NCBI GenBank assembly: GCA_047777475.1
Contig: JBKEET010000003.1
Span: forward strand, 62,001 to 126,000
Origin: Sutterella sp047777475
GTDB lineage: Bacteria > Pseudomonadota > Gammaproteobacteria > Burkholderiales > Burkholderiaceae_F
Length of the DNA: 64,000 nt
Direction of reading: 5' to 3'
A program made the translations under genes and the position numbers. A model generated the notes under the pieces. It was not told where the DNA came from, ran no database searches, and saw nothing but the letters and a program-made list of their open reading frames with translations. Positions 1 through 9,322 of the stretch are shown here, one piece after another (positions within the stretch are counted from its first letter, which is position 1; each line of letters starts with the position of its first letter).

Positions 1-850
1 GCTGCGCGACACGGCCGGGCGCCTCGGGCTGTCCTGGCCGCTGCCCCCGCGCATCGGCATTGAGGACGCGGCGCTCCGCGTCCCCGCGGAGCCGGGGCGG
101 CTGCGCACGGAAAACGCCGCCTACGTGCTCGAAACGCTCACCAAGGCGCACGAAGGCGCCGTCTCGGGTGCCTACGGCGCGATCGTCACGGCACCCGTGC
201 AGAAAAGCATCATCATCGAATCGGGCGTGCCGTTCACCGGGCACACCGAGTTCTTCCAGAAGCTGAGCGGCGTGCGCCGCGTCGTCATGATGCTCACGTC
301 GGACAGCACGCCCGATGCGATGAAAGTGGCGCTCGCGACGACGCACCTGCCGATCGCAAAGCTCTCCGCGGCCATCACGGGCGAGCTGCTCGACGAAGTG
401 ATCGGCATCCTTGACACTTCGCTCCGGCGCGACTGGGGCATTGCCTCGCCGCGCATCCTCGTCACCGGCCTCAACCCGCACGCGGGCGAAAACGGCCACA
501 TCGGCACCGAGGAAATCGACACCATCATCCCGGCCCTCGGGCGCGCCCGCGCCGCGGGCATCGCCGCCGACGGCCCCGTGCCCGCCGACACGGCCTTCGT
601 GCCCGGGCACTGGGAAACGTACGACGCGATCCTGTGCATGTACCACGACCAGGGCCTGCCCGTGCTCAAGCACGTCGGCTTCTCGCGCGGCGTCAACGTC
701 ACGCTCGGCCTTCCCTATGTGCGCACATCGGTCGACCACGGCACGGCGCTCGACATCGCCGGCCGCGGCATTGCGGACTTCCGCAGCATGATCTCGGCGA
801 TGTCGCTCGCTCACTACCTCGCTTCTCACCGTGAAACAAGAATGGCTTAA
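1..850 (+). CDS. pdxA: 4-hydroxythreonine-4-phosphate dehydrogenase, 5' end missing
   Basis: PdxA oxidises 4-phosphohydroxy-L-threonine with NAD in the DXP-dependent pyridoxal phosphate pathway in the cytoplasm. The reading frame is open from base 2, so the N-terminus lies outside the window; about 282 C-terminal residues are present of the usual 330 or so. The three metal-binding histidine contexts of the family are visible: TGHTEFF, LNPHAGENGHIG and MYHDQGLPVLKH. The GTG at 125 is internal and not the real start. The last 20 bases overlap the GTG start of ksgA, and pdxA-ksgA adjacency is common in proteobacteria, so the two are probably cotranscribed. Confidence 0.95.
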   Translation, partial: LRDTAGRLGLSWPLPPRIGIEDAALRVPAEPGRLRTENAAYVLETLTKAHEGAVSGAYGAIVTAPVQKSIIIESGVPFTGHTEFFQKLSGVRRVVMMLTSDSTPDAMKVALATTHLPIAKLSAAITGELLDEVIGILDTSLRRDWGIASPRILVTGLNPHAGENGHIGTEEIDTIIPALGRARAAGIAADGPVPADTAFVPGHWETYDAILCMYHDQGLPVLKHVGFSRGVNVTLGLPYVRTSVDHGTALDIAGRGIADFRSMISAMSLAHYLASHRETRMA

Positions 851-1637
851 AGGGCACCAGGCCCGCAAACGCTTCGGCCAGAACTTCCTCAAGGACGAGC
901 ACTGGATCGGGCGCATCGTGCGCAGCATCGACCCCAAGCCCGGCGACGCGATCATCGAGATCGGCCCGGGACAGGCGGCGCTCACGCGCGAGGTGATTGC
1001 GCTCGCGGGCTTCGAGACGGCCGTCGAGATCGACCGCGACCTCGCGGCCTTCCTGCGCACGAAGTTCCCCGAAACCGAGCTGCAGCTCATCGAGGCCGAC
1101 GCGCTCACGCTCGACTGGCGCACGGTGCTCGAGGGCAAGCGCCTGCGCGTCATCGGCAACCTGCCCTACAACATCTCCTCGCCGCTGCTCTTTGCGCTGC
1201 TGCCTGCCGCAGGGCGCGTCACGGACCAGCACTTCATGCTGCAGAAGGAAGTCGTCGAGCGCATGGTCGCCGAGCCCGGGAGCAAGACTTACGGGCGCCT
1301 GAGCGTCATGCTGCAGCGCCGCTACGTCATGCACCGCCTCTTCGACGTGCCGCCCGGCGCCTTCGTGCCGGCGCCGAAGGTCACTTCCTCGGTGGTGCGC
1401 ATGGTGCCCCGCCCCGAAAGCGAGCTCGAGCCCGTCGACGAGGAGCGCTTTGCCGAAGTGACGGCGCTCGCCTTCCAGCAGCGCCGCAAGACGCTGCGCA
1501 ACGCCCTTTCCAAGGTTCTCACCGAAGCGCAGATCGAGGAGGCGGGCGTCAATCCCGGCGCACGCGCCGAGACGCTCTCGGTGCACGCGTTCGTGCAGCT
1601 CGCCCGCGCGGCCGCCGAAGCAAAGCCGCAGGACTGA
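831..1637 (+). CDS. ksgA: 16S rRNA (adenine1518-N6/adenine1519-N6) dimethyltransferase
   Basis: KsgA (RsmA) dimethylates two adjacent adenines in the 3' terminal helix of 16S rRNA during 30S maturation. The 268-residue product has the N-terminal KRFGQNFL signature, the SAM-binding EIGPGQAALT motif near residue 45 and the catalytic NLPYNISSPLL motif near residue 107. Length matches the family (about 270). The GTG start at 831 gives a 20-bp overlap with pdxA and puts the family N-terminus in place. It ends 4 bp before the stop of the convergent metallopeptidase gene. Confidence 0.97.
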   Translation: MKQEWLKGHQARKRFGQNFLKDEHWIGRIVRSIDPKPGDAIIEIGPGQAALTREVIALAGFETAVEIDRDLAAFLRTKFPETELQLIEADALTLDWRTVLEGKRLRVIGNLPYNISSPLLFALLPAAGRVTDQHFMLQKEVVERMVAEPGSKTYGRLSVMLQRRYVMHRLFDVPPGAFVPAPKVTSSVVRMVPRPESELEPVDEERFAEVTALAFQQRRKTLRNALSKVLTEAQIEEAGVNPGARAETLSVHAFVQLARAAAEAKPQD

Positions 1638-1641
1638 TCGG

Positions 1642-2457
1642 TCAGCGGATGTCGGGAAGCGCGTCGGCGCGGTAGCGCCGGAGCGCTTTTCTGTGTTCTT
1701 TCCACGCCGGGTCGATGAGCGAGACCTCGTGCCAGAACGCCTTTGAGTGGTTGAATTCGATGAGGTGCGAGAGCTCGTGCGCGACCACGTAGTCGATGAG
1801 CTCGTCGGGCACGAAAATGAGCCGCCAGGCCCAGCGCACGGTGCCCTTGGCCGTGCACACGCCCCAGCGCATGCGCGCGCCCGAAAGCTGCCACGAGACG
1901 GGCAGCCGCCTCGCGCGCGGCGCCATGCGGGCATAGGACTCGGCGATCACCCGCTTGGCTTCTTTCTTAAGCAGCACGGCAAGCGCCGCGCACACTGCGC
2001 CGGGCGCAGCGTCCGCGGCAAGAGCAAGCCGCAGCTCCCAGCCCCCGTCTTCGCCGCGCACGGCCGCATGGCTGCGGAAGCCGAGGCGGATGTGCGCGGT
2101 TTCGCCGCGATAGAGCACGGTGCCCCCGTCGCGGGGTGCAAAGGGCGGCAGCCCGAGCACCGCCCGGTCGCGGCTCCAGGCGCTCATCTGCCGGGCGATC
2201 CAGCCGAGGTTCTCGAGCACGAGCCGGTCGGCGGCCGCGCCCGAGGCGCTCCTCGGGGCCGTCACCTCGACGGCCCTGCCCTCTCGCACCGTGAGCTTGT
2301 AGCGGCGCACGCCGCGCTTCACGTAGAGCGCGTATTCAAGCTTGTGCGGGGCGCCCTGCGCATCGCGCCAGGCGACGGTGCGCAGCCTCGCGGGCTCGCG
2401 GCCGCCGGAAGGCGCCTCGTCGCCGAAAAGCGAGTCAAGAAATCCGCTTAAGCTCAT
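1642..2457 (-). CDS. YgjP-like (DUF45/M48-type) zinc metallopeptidase
   Basis: The 271-residue product belongs to the YgjP/DUF45 family of predicted zinc metalloproteases. The C-terminal part carries the HExxH motif (VVAHELSHLIEFNHSKAFW, near residues 227-245) with the downstream histidine and FW typical of the family, and WGxCTAKG upstream. No signal peptide is visible, so it is probably cytoplasmic. Its start overlaps the 3' end of plsC by 23 bp, indicating cotranscription. The substrate is not known for the family; the name describes the fold and metal site only. Confidence 0.88.
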   Translation of the reverse strand: MSLSGFLDSLFGDEAPSGGREPARLRTVAWRDAQGAPHKLEYALYVKRGVRRYKLTVREGRAVEVTAPRSASGAAADRLVLENLGWIARQMSAWSRDRAVLGLPPFAPRDGGTVLYRGETAHIRLGFRSHAAVRGEDGGWELRLALAADAAPGAVCAALAVLLKKEAKRVIAESYARMAPRARRLPVSWQLSGARMRWGVCTAKGTVRWAWRLIFVPDELIDYVVAHELSHLIEFNHSKAFWHEVSLIDPAWKEHRKALRRYRADALPDIR

Positions 2458-3163
2458 TTTCGATCCAGGACTGCACCTCGGTGTTGAGCACCTTGTAGTC
2501 CTTGCCCTTGGCCGAAATGACCGGCCCGATGCTCACGCGCACCGTGCCCGGGTACTTCGCGATGCTGTTCTTCGGCCAGCAGTGCGCGGCGGCGATGCAC
2601 ACCGGCAGGATGTCCGTGCCCGTGCGCGAGGCAAAACGCGCGCCGCCCGACTTGTAGTGCACGGCTTCGCCCGGCAGCGTGCGCGTGCCTTCGGGGAAGA
2701 GGCAGATCCACCAGCCGTCGCGCAGCCTGTCAGGCCCGTGCTCCATGAAGGAGAGGAACGACGAGCGGCCGTGGCTGCGGTCCACCGGGATCTGCTTCAT
2801 CGCCATCGCAACCCAGCCGAAGAACGGGATCCAGTTGATGCTGCGCTTGTAGAGGAAGCACAGCGGCGCGGGCATTTCCGCGGCGAGCCAGAACGGATCG
2901 TACGCCGACTGGTGCTTCGAGAGCACCACGATCGGCGTGCCGGGCTTGGGGAGATTTTCCCGACCTTCGACGGAGACCTTCACGCCGCAGACGGCCCTGA
3001 GCATCCTGAGGCAGATCTGCGCCCAGGGGCGGCAGAGCGCCTCGTAGCGCCAGGTGGCGCCCGTGAACGGCGCCGTGATCAGCACGCAGACGGCGAGGAC
3101 GATGATCGAAACGGCCAGCAGGAAGTAAAAGACCCAGCCGCGCAGAGTGGCATTGATATTCAT
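2435..3163 (-). CDS. plsC: 1-acyl-sn-glycerol-3-phosphate acyltransferase
   Basis: PlsC acylates lysophosphatidic acid at the inner membrane to give phosphatidic acid. The 242-residue protein has an N-terminal membrane segment (about residues 11-31), the HX4D catalytic motif in SKHQSAYDPFW near residue 84, and the FPEGTR substrate-binding motif near residue 157. It follows glyS on the same strand after a terminator-like hairpin and overlaps the metallopeptidase gene downstream by 23 bp. In Burkholderiales this block usually also holds gmhB between glyS and plsC; here gmhB sits in the heptose operon at 25.3 kb. A second, divergent PlsC-like gene is at 30976-31836. Confidence 0.93.
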   Translation of the reverse strand: MNINATLRGWVFYFLLAVSIIVLAVCVLITAPFTGATWRYEALCRPWAQICLRMLRAVCGVKVSVEGRENLPKPGTPIVVLSKHQSAYDPFWLAAEMPAPLCFLYKRSINWIPFFGWVAMAMKQIPVDRSHGRSSFLSFMEHGPDRLRDGWWICLFPEGTRTLPGEAVHYKSGGARFASRTGTDILPVCIAAAHCWPKNSIAKYPGTVRVSIGPVISAKGKDYKVLNTEVQSWIENELKRIS

Positions 3164-3179
3164 AGAGTTCCGCCCAAAT

Positions 3180-3223
3180 AAAAACGGGGATCCAAAGCAT
3201 CTTACTGTTTTGGATCCCCTTTT
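3180..3223 (-). terminator. intrinsic terminator of glyQS
   Basis: An 11-bp perfect inverted repeat, GGGGATCCAAA (3186-3196) and TTTGGATCCCC (3209-3219), is followed on the minus strand by GTTTTTAT. It lies 35 bases beyond the glyS stop and just upstream of plsC, so it should end or attenuate glyQS transcription before plsC. The plus-strand side also has four T, so weak bidirectional activity is possible. Confidence 0.8.
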
Positions 3224-3257
3224 GAGAGCGCTAAAAACGCCGAGTTGTCAGCCGATG

Positions 3258-5351
3258 TTACTGGTTGGCAAGGCGGGCGATTTCGGCGACGCGGTTCATG
3301 ATGCCGTAGAGGCGCTTCAGCAGCGCCTGGCGGTTCGCGCGCAGCGCGGGATCGTCGGCATTGACCATCACGCCGTCGAAGAAGCGGTCGACCGGGTCGC
3401 GCAGCGCGGCAAGCGCCGCGAGCATCTTCTCGTATTCGCCCGCTTTGTAGAGCTCGTCGGCCTTCGGGGCGACGGCCTGCATCGCCTCGTAGAGCGCCTT
3501 TTCGGCGGGCTCGCGCAGCAGCGACTCGTCAACCTTGTCGGAAACGGGCGCATTGACCTTCTTCAGGATGTTGCTGATGCGCTTGTTGGCGGCGGTGAGC
3601 GCCTCGGCTTCCGGCAGCGCCATGAAGGAGCGCACGGCGGCAAGGCGCTTGGGCACTTCGTCGAGGCGGTCGGGGTGCAGCGCGAGCACGGCGTCGACCT
3701 CGAGGGCGGAGTAGCCCTCGTCGCGCAGCATGACGCGCAGGCGGTCTTCGAAGAAGATCCTGAGCTCGGCGCGGTGGTCGGCGATGCCCGGAACGCCCTT
3801 TTCGGCCTCCCAGGCGACGTCGATGATCTTGCCGAGGCTCACCGGAAGCGACTTCTCAATGAGCATGCGCAGCACGCCGAGCGCGTGGCGGCGCAGCGCG
3901 AACGGATCCTTTTCGCCCGTCGGCATCTGGCCGACGCCGAAGAGGCCGGTGAGCGTCTCCATCTTGTCGGCCATCGCCACGGCGAGGCTCACGGGCGTGG
4001 AGGGGAGCGCATCGCCGGCCCAGCGGGGCTGGTAGTGCTCGCGGATCGCGAGCGCGACTTCCGGATCCTCGCCGTCGTGCTTGGCGTAGTACTCGCCCAT
4101 GATGCCCTGAAGTTCCGGGAACTCGCCCACCATCAGGGTGCGCAGGTCGGCCTTCGCCAGGCGCGCGGCGCGCTCGGCCTTGGCCGGGTCGGCGCCGATC
4201 AGGCGGGCAAAGGCGCCCGCCATGGCGCGCACGCGGAGCATGCGCTCGGCCTGAGAGCCGAGCTTGTTGTGGTAAACGACGTGCTTGAGGCCCTCGACGC
4301 GGCTGTCGAGCGTCTCGCGGCGGTCCTGGTCGTAGAAGAACTTCGCATCCGCGAGGCGGGCGCGCACGACGCGCGCGTTGCCGGCGGAAATGGCCTTGCC
4401 GCCGTCCTTCGCCTCGAGCTGCGAGACAAGGAGGAAGCGGTTCATGAGGCGGCCCTGGGCGTCGCGCAGCGCAAAGTACTTCTGATTGAGCTGCATCGTG
4501 AGGATCAGGCACTCTTCGGGGACCGACAGGAATTCCTTCTCGAACTGGCTCTCATAGATCACCGGCCACTCGGTGAGCGCGGCCGTCTCGTCGAGCAGGT
4601 CGTCGGGCATGATCGGCGTGCCGCCGAGCTTGGCGGCACGCTCTTCGAGCGTGCGCTTGATGAGCGCGCGGCGCTCCTCAAAGCGCGGCATGACGCGCGC
4701 GGCCTTGAGCGTCTGCTCGTAGGCGTCGGCGTTTTCGATCGTCACGTCGCCCTGCGTGTGGAAGCGGTGGCCCTTGGTGATGCGGCCGGCCTCAAGCCCG
4801 AAGAGCTTCACGGGCACCACGTCGGCGCCGTAGAGCGCAACGAGATGGCGCACGGGGCGCACGAAGGCGACCGTCGTCACGCCGTCGGCGAGCTGGTAGG
4901 TCATCACGCGCGGGATCGGCATGGCCTTGACCGACGCGTCGAGCGCCTTCTGCAGGCCCTCGGCGAGCGGCTGGCCGGCGCGCACGCCTTCGAAGTAGAG
5001 CATTTCCTGGCGGCCGTCGTCGACGCGCTTCAGGTCCTTCACGTCGCACTGGATGCCCAACGCATTGAGCTTCTTCTGCAGCGCGGGCGTGGCCTGGCCG
5101 TCGGCGCCGATGCCGACGCGAACCGGCACGAGGCGCTGCTTGAAGGGCTCGTCGGGGCTCTTCGCGAGCACGTCGGTGATGTGCACGGCGAGGCGGCGCG
5201 GCGATCCGTAGACCGTGACGGCGCTGTCCTTGGCGAGGAAGCCCTGCGCGCGCAGCTCTTTCTCGACGCCGCGGGCGAACGCCTCGGAAAGCTTGACGAG
5301 CGCCTTCGGCGGAAGTTCTTCGGTTTGCAGTTCAACGAGTAAATTCGTCAT
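3258..5351 (-). CDS. glyS: glycyl-tRNA synthetase beta subunit
   Basis: GlyS is the tRNA-recognising beta subunit of the alpha2-beta2 glycyl-tRNA synthetase found in most Gram-negatives. The 697-residue product begins with the family N-terminus (LLVELQTEELPPKALVKL) and has full length for the family (about 690-720), ending in the helical DALR-type anticodon-binding region with the FFDGVMVN motif. It starts 21 bp after glyQ, which encodes its partner subunit, and is followed by a strong hairpin terminator. Confidence 0.97.
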   Translation of the reverse strand: MTNLLVELQTEELPPKALVKLSEAFARGVEKELRAQGFLAKDSAVTVYGSPRRLAVHITDVLAKSPDEPFKQRLVPVRVGIGADGQATPALQKKLNALGIQCDVKDLKRVDDGRQEMLYFEGVRAGQPLAEGLQKALDASVKAMPIPRVMTYQLADGVTTVAFVRPVRHLVALYGADVVPVKLFGLEAGRITKGHRFHTQGDVTIENADAYEQTLKAARVMPRFEERRALIKRTLEERAAKLGGTPIMPDDLLDETAALTEWPVIYESQFEKEFLSVPEECLILTMQLNQKYFALRDAQGRLMNRFLLVSQLEAKDGGKAISAGNARVVRARLADAKFFYDQDRRETLDSRVEGLKHVVYHNKLGSQAERMLRVRAMAGAFARLIGADPAKAERAARLAKADLRTLMVGEFPELQGIMGEYYAKHDGEDPEVALAIREHYQPRWAGDALPSTPVSLAVAMADKMETLTGLFGVGQMPTGEKDPFALRRHALGVLRMLIEKSLPVSLGKIIDVAWEAEKGVPGIADHRAELRIFFEDRLRVMLRDEGYSALEVDAVLALHPDRLDEVPKRLAAVRSFMALPEAEALTAANKRISNILKKVNAPVSDKVDESLLREPAEKALYEAMQAVAPKADELYKAGEYEKMLAALAALRDPVDRFFDGVMVNADDPALRANRQALLKRLYGIMNRVAEIARLANQ

Positions 5352-5372
5352 TTCATAGTCCTCCGCTTCGCC

Positions 5373-6281
5373 TTACTTCGCCGCTTTCTTCAGCATCGGG
5401 AAGCCCAGGCGCTCGCGGGCATCGTAATAGCTCTTGGCGACCGCACGGGAAATGTTGCGGATGCGGGCGATGTAGGCCGCGCGTTCCGTCACCGAGATGG
5501 CGCCGTGCGCATCGAGCAGGTTGAAGGTGTGGCCGGCCTTGAGCACCATCTCATAGGCGGGCAGCGCGAGGTTCAGGCCCATCAGGCGCTTGGCCTCGCT
5601 TTCGAAGTAGTCGAACTGCTTCAGCAGCTTGTCGCAGTCGCTCGCCTCGAAGTTGTAGATTGACTGCTCGACCTCGTTCTGGTGGAACACGTCGCCGTAG
5701 GTGAGCACGCGCTCGGAGCCGTCGGCGTCCTTCCACGTCGTGTAGACGAGATCGAACACGTTGTCGCAGTTCTGCAGGTACATCGTGAGGCGCTCGAGAC
5801 CGTAGGTGATCTCGCCCGTGATCGGCTTGCACTCAAGGCCGCCGACCTGCTGGAAGTACGTGAACTGCGTCACTTCCATGCCGTTCATCCAGACTTCCCA
5901 GCCGAGGCCCCAGGCGCCGAGCGTCGGGTTCTCCCAGTTGTCCTCCACGAAGCGGACGTCGTTCACTTCGGTGTCGATGCCGAGGGCGCGCAGCGAGCCC
6001 AGGTACTGGTCGACGATGTTCGTCGGAGCGGGCTTCTGCACGACCTGGAACTGGTGGTGCTGGTACAGGCGGTTGGGGTTTTCGCCGTAGCGCGCGTCCT
6101 TGGGGCGGCGGGAAGGCTGCACGTAGCAGGCGCGCCACGGCTCCGGGCCGATGGAGCGCAAGAATGTCGCCGTGTGGGAGGTGCCGGCACCGACTTCCAA
6201 GTCAATCGGCTGCAGCAAGGCGCAGCCCTGGCGATTCCAATAGTCCTGCAGGCGCAGGATCACTTCCTGAAAGGTAATCAT
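5373..6281 (-). CDS. glyQ: glycyl-tRNA synthetase alpha subunit
   Basis: GlyQ is the catalytic class II aminoacyl-tRNA synthetase subunit that activates glycine. I start it at the ATG at 6281 because the protein then begins MITFQEVILRLQDYW, the conserved family N-terminus, giving 302 residues; a frame extension up to 6329 adds 16 residues without family resemblance. Motifs include GAGTSHTATFL near residue 32, the YVQPSRRPKD stretch and GLERLTMYLQ near residue 168. It is cotranscribed with glyS. No strong Shine-Dalgarno sequence precedes 6281. Confidence 0.96.
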   Translation of the reverse strand: MITFQEVILRLQDYWNRQGCALLQPIDLEVGAGTSHTATFLRSIGPEPWRACYVQPSRRPKDARYGENPNRLYQHHQFQVVQKPAPTNIVDQYLGSLRALGIDTEVNDVRFVEDNWENPTLGAWGLGWEVWMNGMEVTQFTYFQQVGGLECKPITGEITYGLERLTMYLQNCDNVFDLVYTTWKDADGSERVLTYGDVFHQNEVEQSIYNFEASDCDKLLKQFDYFESEAKRLMGLNLALPAYEMVLKAGHTFNLLDAHGAISVTERAAYIARIRNISRAVAKSYYDARERLGFPMLKKAAK

Positions 6282-6399
6282 TGTCCGTGTCGCCGAAGGA
6301 CAGAGCTTCGGCGCCTGTAACATTCGCAAAAAACTGAGGAGCTCCTCCGGGCGGGGCCGCGCGCCCCGTGCAAAGAGCTAAAGCGCTAATTATAAACGC

Positions 6400-7953
6400 T
6401 TACCCGTGCTCTTCCTGCTCGCCGCGGCCCATCTCGCGCAGGAGCTGCAGGCGCCTCGGGCTGAAAAAGCCGCAGGCCGCGAGCAGGAAAGCGAGAAAGA
6501 GGCTCGGCCATCCGGAAAAGCGCACGTAGGGCGTCGCTTCGCCCGTGGCGCCGAGCAGTCCGAGCGTGAGCTCGGCGCGCTCGTGCACGCCGAGCCTCCG
6601 CACGACCTCGCCGCGCGAGGAGATGACGGCGCTCATGCCGGAGTTGCTCACGCTCACGACGGGCCGCGCGCTCTCGAGCGCCCGCATCCGGGCGATGTCG
6701 AGGAACTGAGGCAGGATCGAGTCGGAGAACCACCCGAGGCTCGAGGTGACGATGAGGAAGTCGGGCGAGCGGCTCTGCCAGTAGGAGCGCATCACTTCGC
6801 CGCTCAGGTTCTCGTAGCAGATGAGGATGCCCGCGGAGACGCCGCCGATGTCGAGCATCGGCTGCACCGCGTCGCCCTCGGCGAGGTCCGTCATCGGAAT
6901 GCCGATCAGGTCGATGAGCCAGCGGAAGCCCGCGGGCACGAATTCGCCGAAGGGCACGAGGGCGCGCTTGTCGATGCGGTAGACGATCTGTCCCTCGCCG
7001 AGCACGAAGGACGTGTTGTAGAAGCGCCGTCCCTCCTGCCGGAAGCCGTTGAAGAGCACGGGCGCGTCGGCCTTTTCCTGCAGCTCGAAGAGCGCGCCGG
7101 CGGCCTGCGCCCCGAGCCGTTCGACGGGCTGGGTCACCACGCCTTCGGGCGTGAGCAGGATCCGCGGCCTCTGCGCGTCGGGCCAGGGGGCCGCGGCGAG
7201 GTCGAAAAGCGCGCGGATGCGCGCCGCCGTGGAATAGCGCGTGAAGGCGTCCACCACGGGCAGGTCGGGCTGCACGATGCGCACGTCGACCGTCTTCGAG
7301 GAATGCGACCAGACGGCCGTGCCCGCGGCCTGCCCGCCGAGCAGGATGACCGCGGCGAAGGCGGCCGGGACGGCGGCAAACTTCGGGCGCACCGCGAGCG
7401 TGCAGGCGGCAAGCGCCGCAAAGAGCGTGCCCGCGAGCGTCACGCCGTTGATGCCGGCAAGGGGCGCATAGCCCGCAAAAGGCGTGTCGAGCAGCGCATA
7501 GCCGGGCGCAAGCCAGCCGAACTGCACGGCCTCGGCGCGCAGCCACTCGAATAGCGTGATGAGGCCGGCCGCGGAGAGCACCGTGCGGACGCGGTCTCCG
7601 CGGTTGAAATACTTGGCAAGCGCCAATGAGGCGGCGGGAAAGAGCGAGGCGGCGGCGGCCAGGGCGACGAGGCTGGCAATGGCGGCGGCAAGCGGCAGCC
7701 GCGCGTGGTCGGTCATCACCGCCACGCACCAGGAAAGCCCCGGCACGAACCAGCCCATGCCGAAGGCAAAGCCCGCGGCGGCAGCCGTTCTCACGCGCTC
7801 GCAGCGCGAGAGCACATAAAAGAGCAGCGCGAGGGCCGCGAGCGACACCCAGTGCAGCTCAAGCGGCGCGAAGCCCGCCGAGTAGGCGAGCCCGAGCAGC
7901 AGCGAGGCGCACGCCGCCGTGAGGATCGGGTGCGAGCTCAGGAAAGCCTTCAT
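6400..7953 (-). CDS. lnt: apolipoprotein N-acyltransferase
   Basis: Lnt transfers the third acyl chain to the N-terminal cysteine of apolipoproteins in the inner membrane. The 517-residue product has a hydrophobic N-terminal half with about six membrane segments, then a nitrilase-type periplasmic domain with the catalytic triad contexts LLTPEGVV (Glu), DKRALVPFGEF (Lys) and GILICYENL (Cys), and a final membrane segment near residues 483-501. The start overlaps corC by 4 bp (ATGA). The corC-lnt pair is conserved in proteobacteria. Its substrates here would include the two lipoproteins encoded at 40.5-41.9 kb and 51.7-52.2 kb. Confidence 0.95.
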   Translation of the reverse strand: MKAFLSSHPILTAACASLLLGLAYSAGFAPLELHWVSLAALALLFYVLSRCERVRTAAAAGFAFGMGWFVPGLSWCVAVMTDHARLPLAAAIASLVALAAAASLFPAASLALAKYFNRGDRVRTVLSAAGLITLFEWLRAEAVQFGWLAPGYALLDTPFAGYAPLAGINGVTLAGTLFAALAACTLAVRPKFAAVPAAFAAVILLGGQAAGTAVWSHSSKTVDVRIVQPDLPVVDAFTRYSTAARIRALFDLAAAPWPDAQRPRILLTPEGVVTQPVERLGAQAAGALFELQEKADAPVLFNGFRQEGRRFYNTSFVLGEGQIVYRIDKRALVPFGEFVPAGFRWLIDLIGIPMTDLAEGDAVQPMLDIGGVSAGILICYENLSGEVMRSYWQSRSPDFLIVTSSLGWFSDSILPQFLDIARMRALESARPVVSVSNSGMSAVISSRGEVVRRLGVHERAELTLGLLGATGEATPYVRFSGWPSLFLAFLLAACGFFSPRRLQLLREMGRGEQEEHG

Positions 7954-8813
7954 TCCTTTTTGCCGGGCTTGCCGGTCTTTTCGACCGAGAGAAGCGTCGC
8001 CTGGCGGTCGTCGCCGTCCAGCACGCGGAAGCGGAAGCCCTTCTCCTCGATCACCTCGCCGCGGTGCGGCACGTGCTCGAAGCGGTCGGTCACGAGGCCG
8101 CCGATGGTTTCGCAGTACGGGTCTTCGAAATCGGTGCCGAAATACTCGTTGAACTGCTCGAGCGGCGTCACCGCCCTCACCTTCCAGCGCGCGGGCCCGT
8201 CGGCAACGATGCTCGAGGCGGAGTCGTCGCGGTCGAATTCGTCGGAGATCTCGCCCACGATCTGCTCGAGCACGTCCTCGATGGTGATCAGGCCGGAAAC
8301 GCTGCCGAACTCGTCGATCACGAGCGCCAGGTACGTCCTCGTGGCCTTGAAGTCGTGCAGGAGCATGTTGATCGGCTGCGTCTCCGGGATGTAGCGCACG
8401 GGCCGGAGCAGCTTCTCGACGTCAGCGTCCGGATGCACGAGGAGCTTCAGCAGGTCCTTGGCGTGCAGCAGCCCGAGCACGTTGTCAAGGTCGTCCCTGA
8501 CGGCAGGGAAGCGCGAGTGGCCCGTGGCGATCATCTTCGGCAGCCACACCTCGCGCGGCTCGGAAAGGTTGACGGCCTGCACCTGGGAGCGCGGCACCAT
8601 CAGCTCGCCCGCGCGGATTTCGGACACGCGCAGCGAGCCTTCCATCATGGAAAGCGCATCGTCGTCGATCAGGTTGCGGCGCCGTGCCTCCTTGAGCGTT
8701 GCCACGACGGCATCGCGGTCGTTCAGTTCGTCTTCGTGGAAAAAGGAGGCCAGCCGGTCAAAGAAATTCCGTCCTTTGGTCTTAACAGGATTCGGGGGCT
8801 CGGAGCTTGACAT
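7950..8813 (-). CDS. corC: CorC/HlyC-type protein with paired CBS domains
   Basis: The 287-residue protein has no membrane segment. It carries two CBS domains (about residues 70-190, including ARELMVPRSQV-like and GHSRFPAV segments) and a C-terminal CorC/HlyC transporter-associated domain from about residue 205. CorC-family proteins have been linked to magnesium and cobalt efflux, but the biochemical role is uncertain. It sits in the conserved miaB-phoH-ybeY-corC-lnt order, 53 bp after ybeY, and overlaps lnt by 4 bp. Confidence 0.92.
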   Translation of the reverse strand: MSSSEPPNPVKTKGRNFFDRLASFFHEDELNDRDAVVATLKEARRRNLIDDDALSMMEGSLRVSEIRAGELMVPRSQVQAVNLSEPREVWLPKMIATGHSRFPAVRDDLDNVLGLLHAKDLLKLLVHPDADVEKLLRPVRYIPETQPINMLLHDFKATRTYLALVIDEFGSVSGLITIEDVLEQIVGEISDEFDRDDSASSIVADGPARWKVRAVTPLEQFNEYFGTDFEDPYCETIGGLVTDRFEHVPHRGEVIEEKGFRFRVLDGDDRQATLLSVEKTGKPGKKE

Positions 8814-8866
8814 GCTTCTAGGTATAAGAAAGAAAAGAGATTTCCAGTTTAGCGCAGACGCGCGGC

Positions 8867-9322
8867 TCAGTTATGGACCATGCCGACGCGGTCGCTGTAG
8901 GGATTGGCGAACCCGAGCGAGGTCATCACCTCGGTTTCCCGTGCTTCCATCACCTCGGCCTCTTCCATCGTCTGGTGGTCGTAGCCGTGAGCGTGGAGCA
9001 CGCCGTGAATGAGAAGGTGCGCCAGATGCTCCTTGAACGTCTTGTTCTGCTCGGCGGCCTCGCGCTCGAGGACGGGCACGCAGATCACGATGTCGGCGGT
9101 GACGGTCGGCTCGTGCGTGTAGTCGAACGTCAGCACGTTCGTCGCGCGGTCCTTGTGCCGGTAAGTCTTGTTGAGCGCGTGTCCTTCGGGCTCGTCGACG
9201 AAGCGCACCGTGATCTCGGTGTCGCGCTCGCAGGCGCGGCCCATCCAGCGCTCCATCGTGCGCTTGGCGGGCAGGCCCGCAAAGTGCGACATGTTCTGCG
9301 TGTGCAGGATGAATTCAGGCAT
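8867..9322 (-). CDS. ybeY: endoribonuclease YbeY / rRNA maturation factor
   Basis: YbeY is a zinc-dependent single-strand RNase needed for 16S rRNA 3'-end maturation and ribosome quality control. I start at ATG 9322, preceded by GGAG at good spacing (GGGAAAGGAGAAGCAGCA on the minus strand), which gives 151 residues beginning MPEFILHTQNMS; the open frame runs further upstream to 9508 but that part overlaps phoH in another frame. The signature LLIHGVLHAHGYDHQT (about residues 109-124) carries the three metal-binding histidines. The start overlaps the 3' end of phoH by 8 bp. Confidence 0.95.
   Translation of the reverse strand: MPEFILHTQNMSHFAGLPAKRTMERWMGRACERDTEITVRFVDEPEGHALNKTYRHKDRATNVLTFDYTHEPTVTADIVICVPVLEREAAEQNKTFKEHLAHLLIHGVLHAHGYDHQTMEEAEVMEARETEVMTSLGFANPYSDRVGMVHN

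Noticed and set aside
3147..5342. A very long open frame antisense to glyS.
   Set aside because: It runs across the convincing glyS gene, has repetitive Arg/Leu/Gly/Ala composition typical of the complementary strand of GC-rich genes, and no domain.
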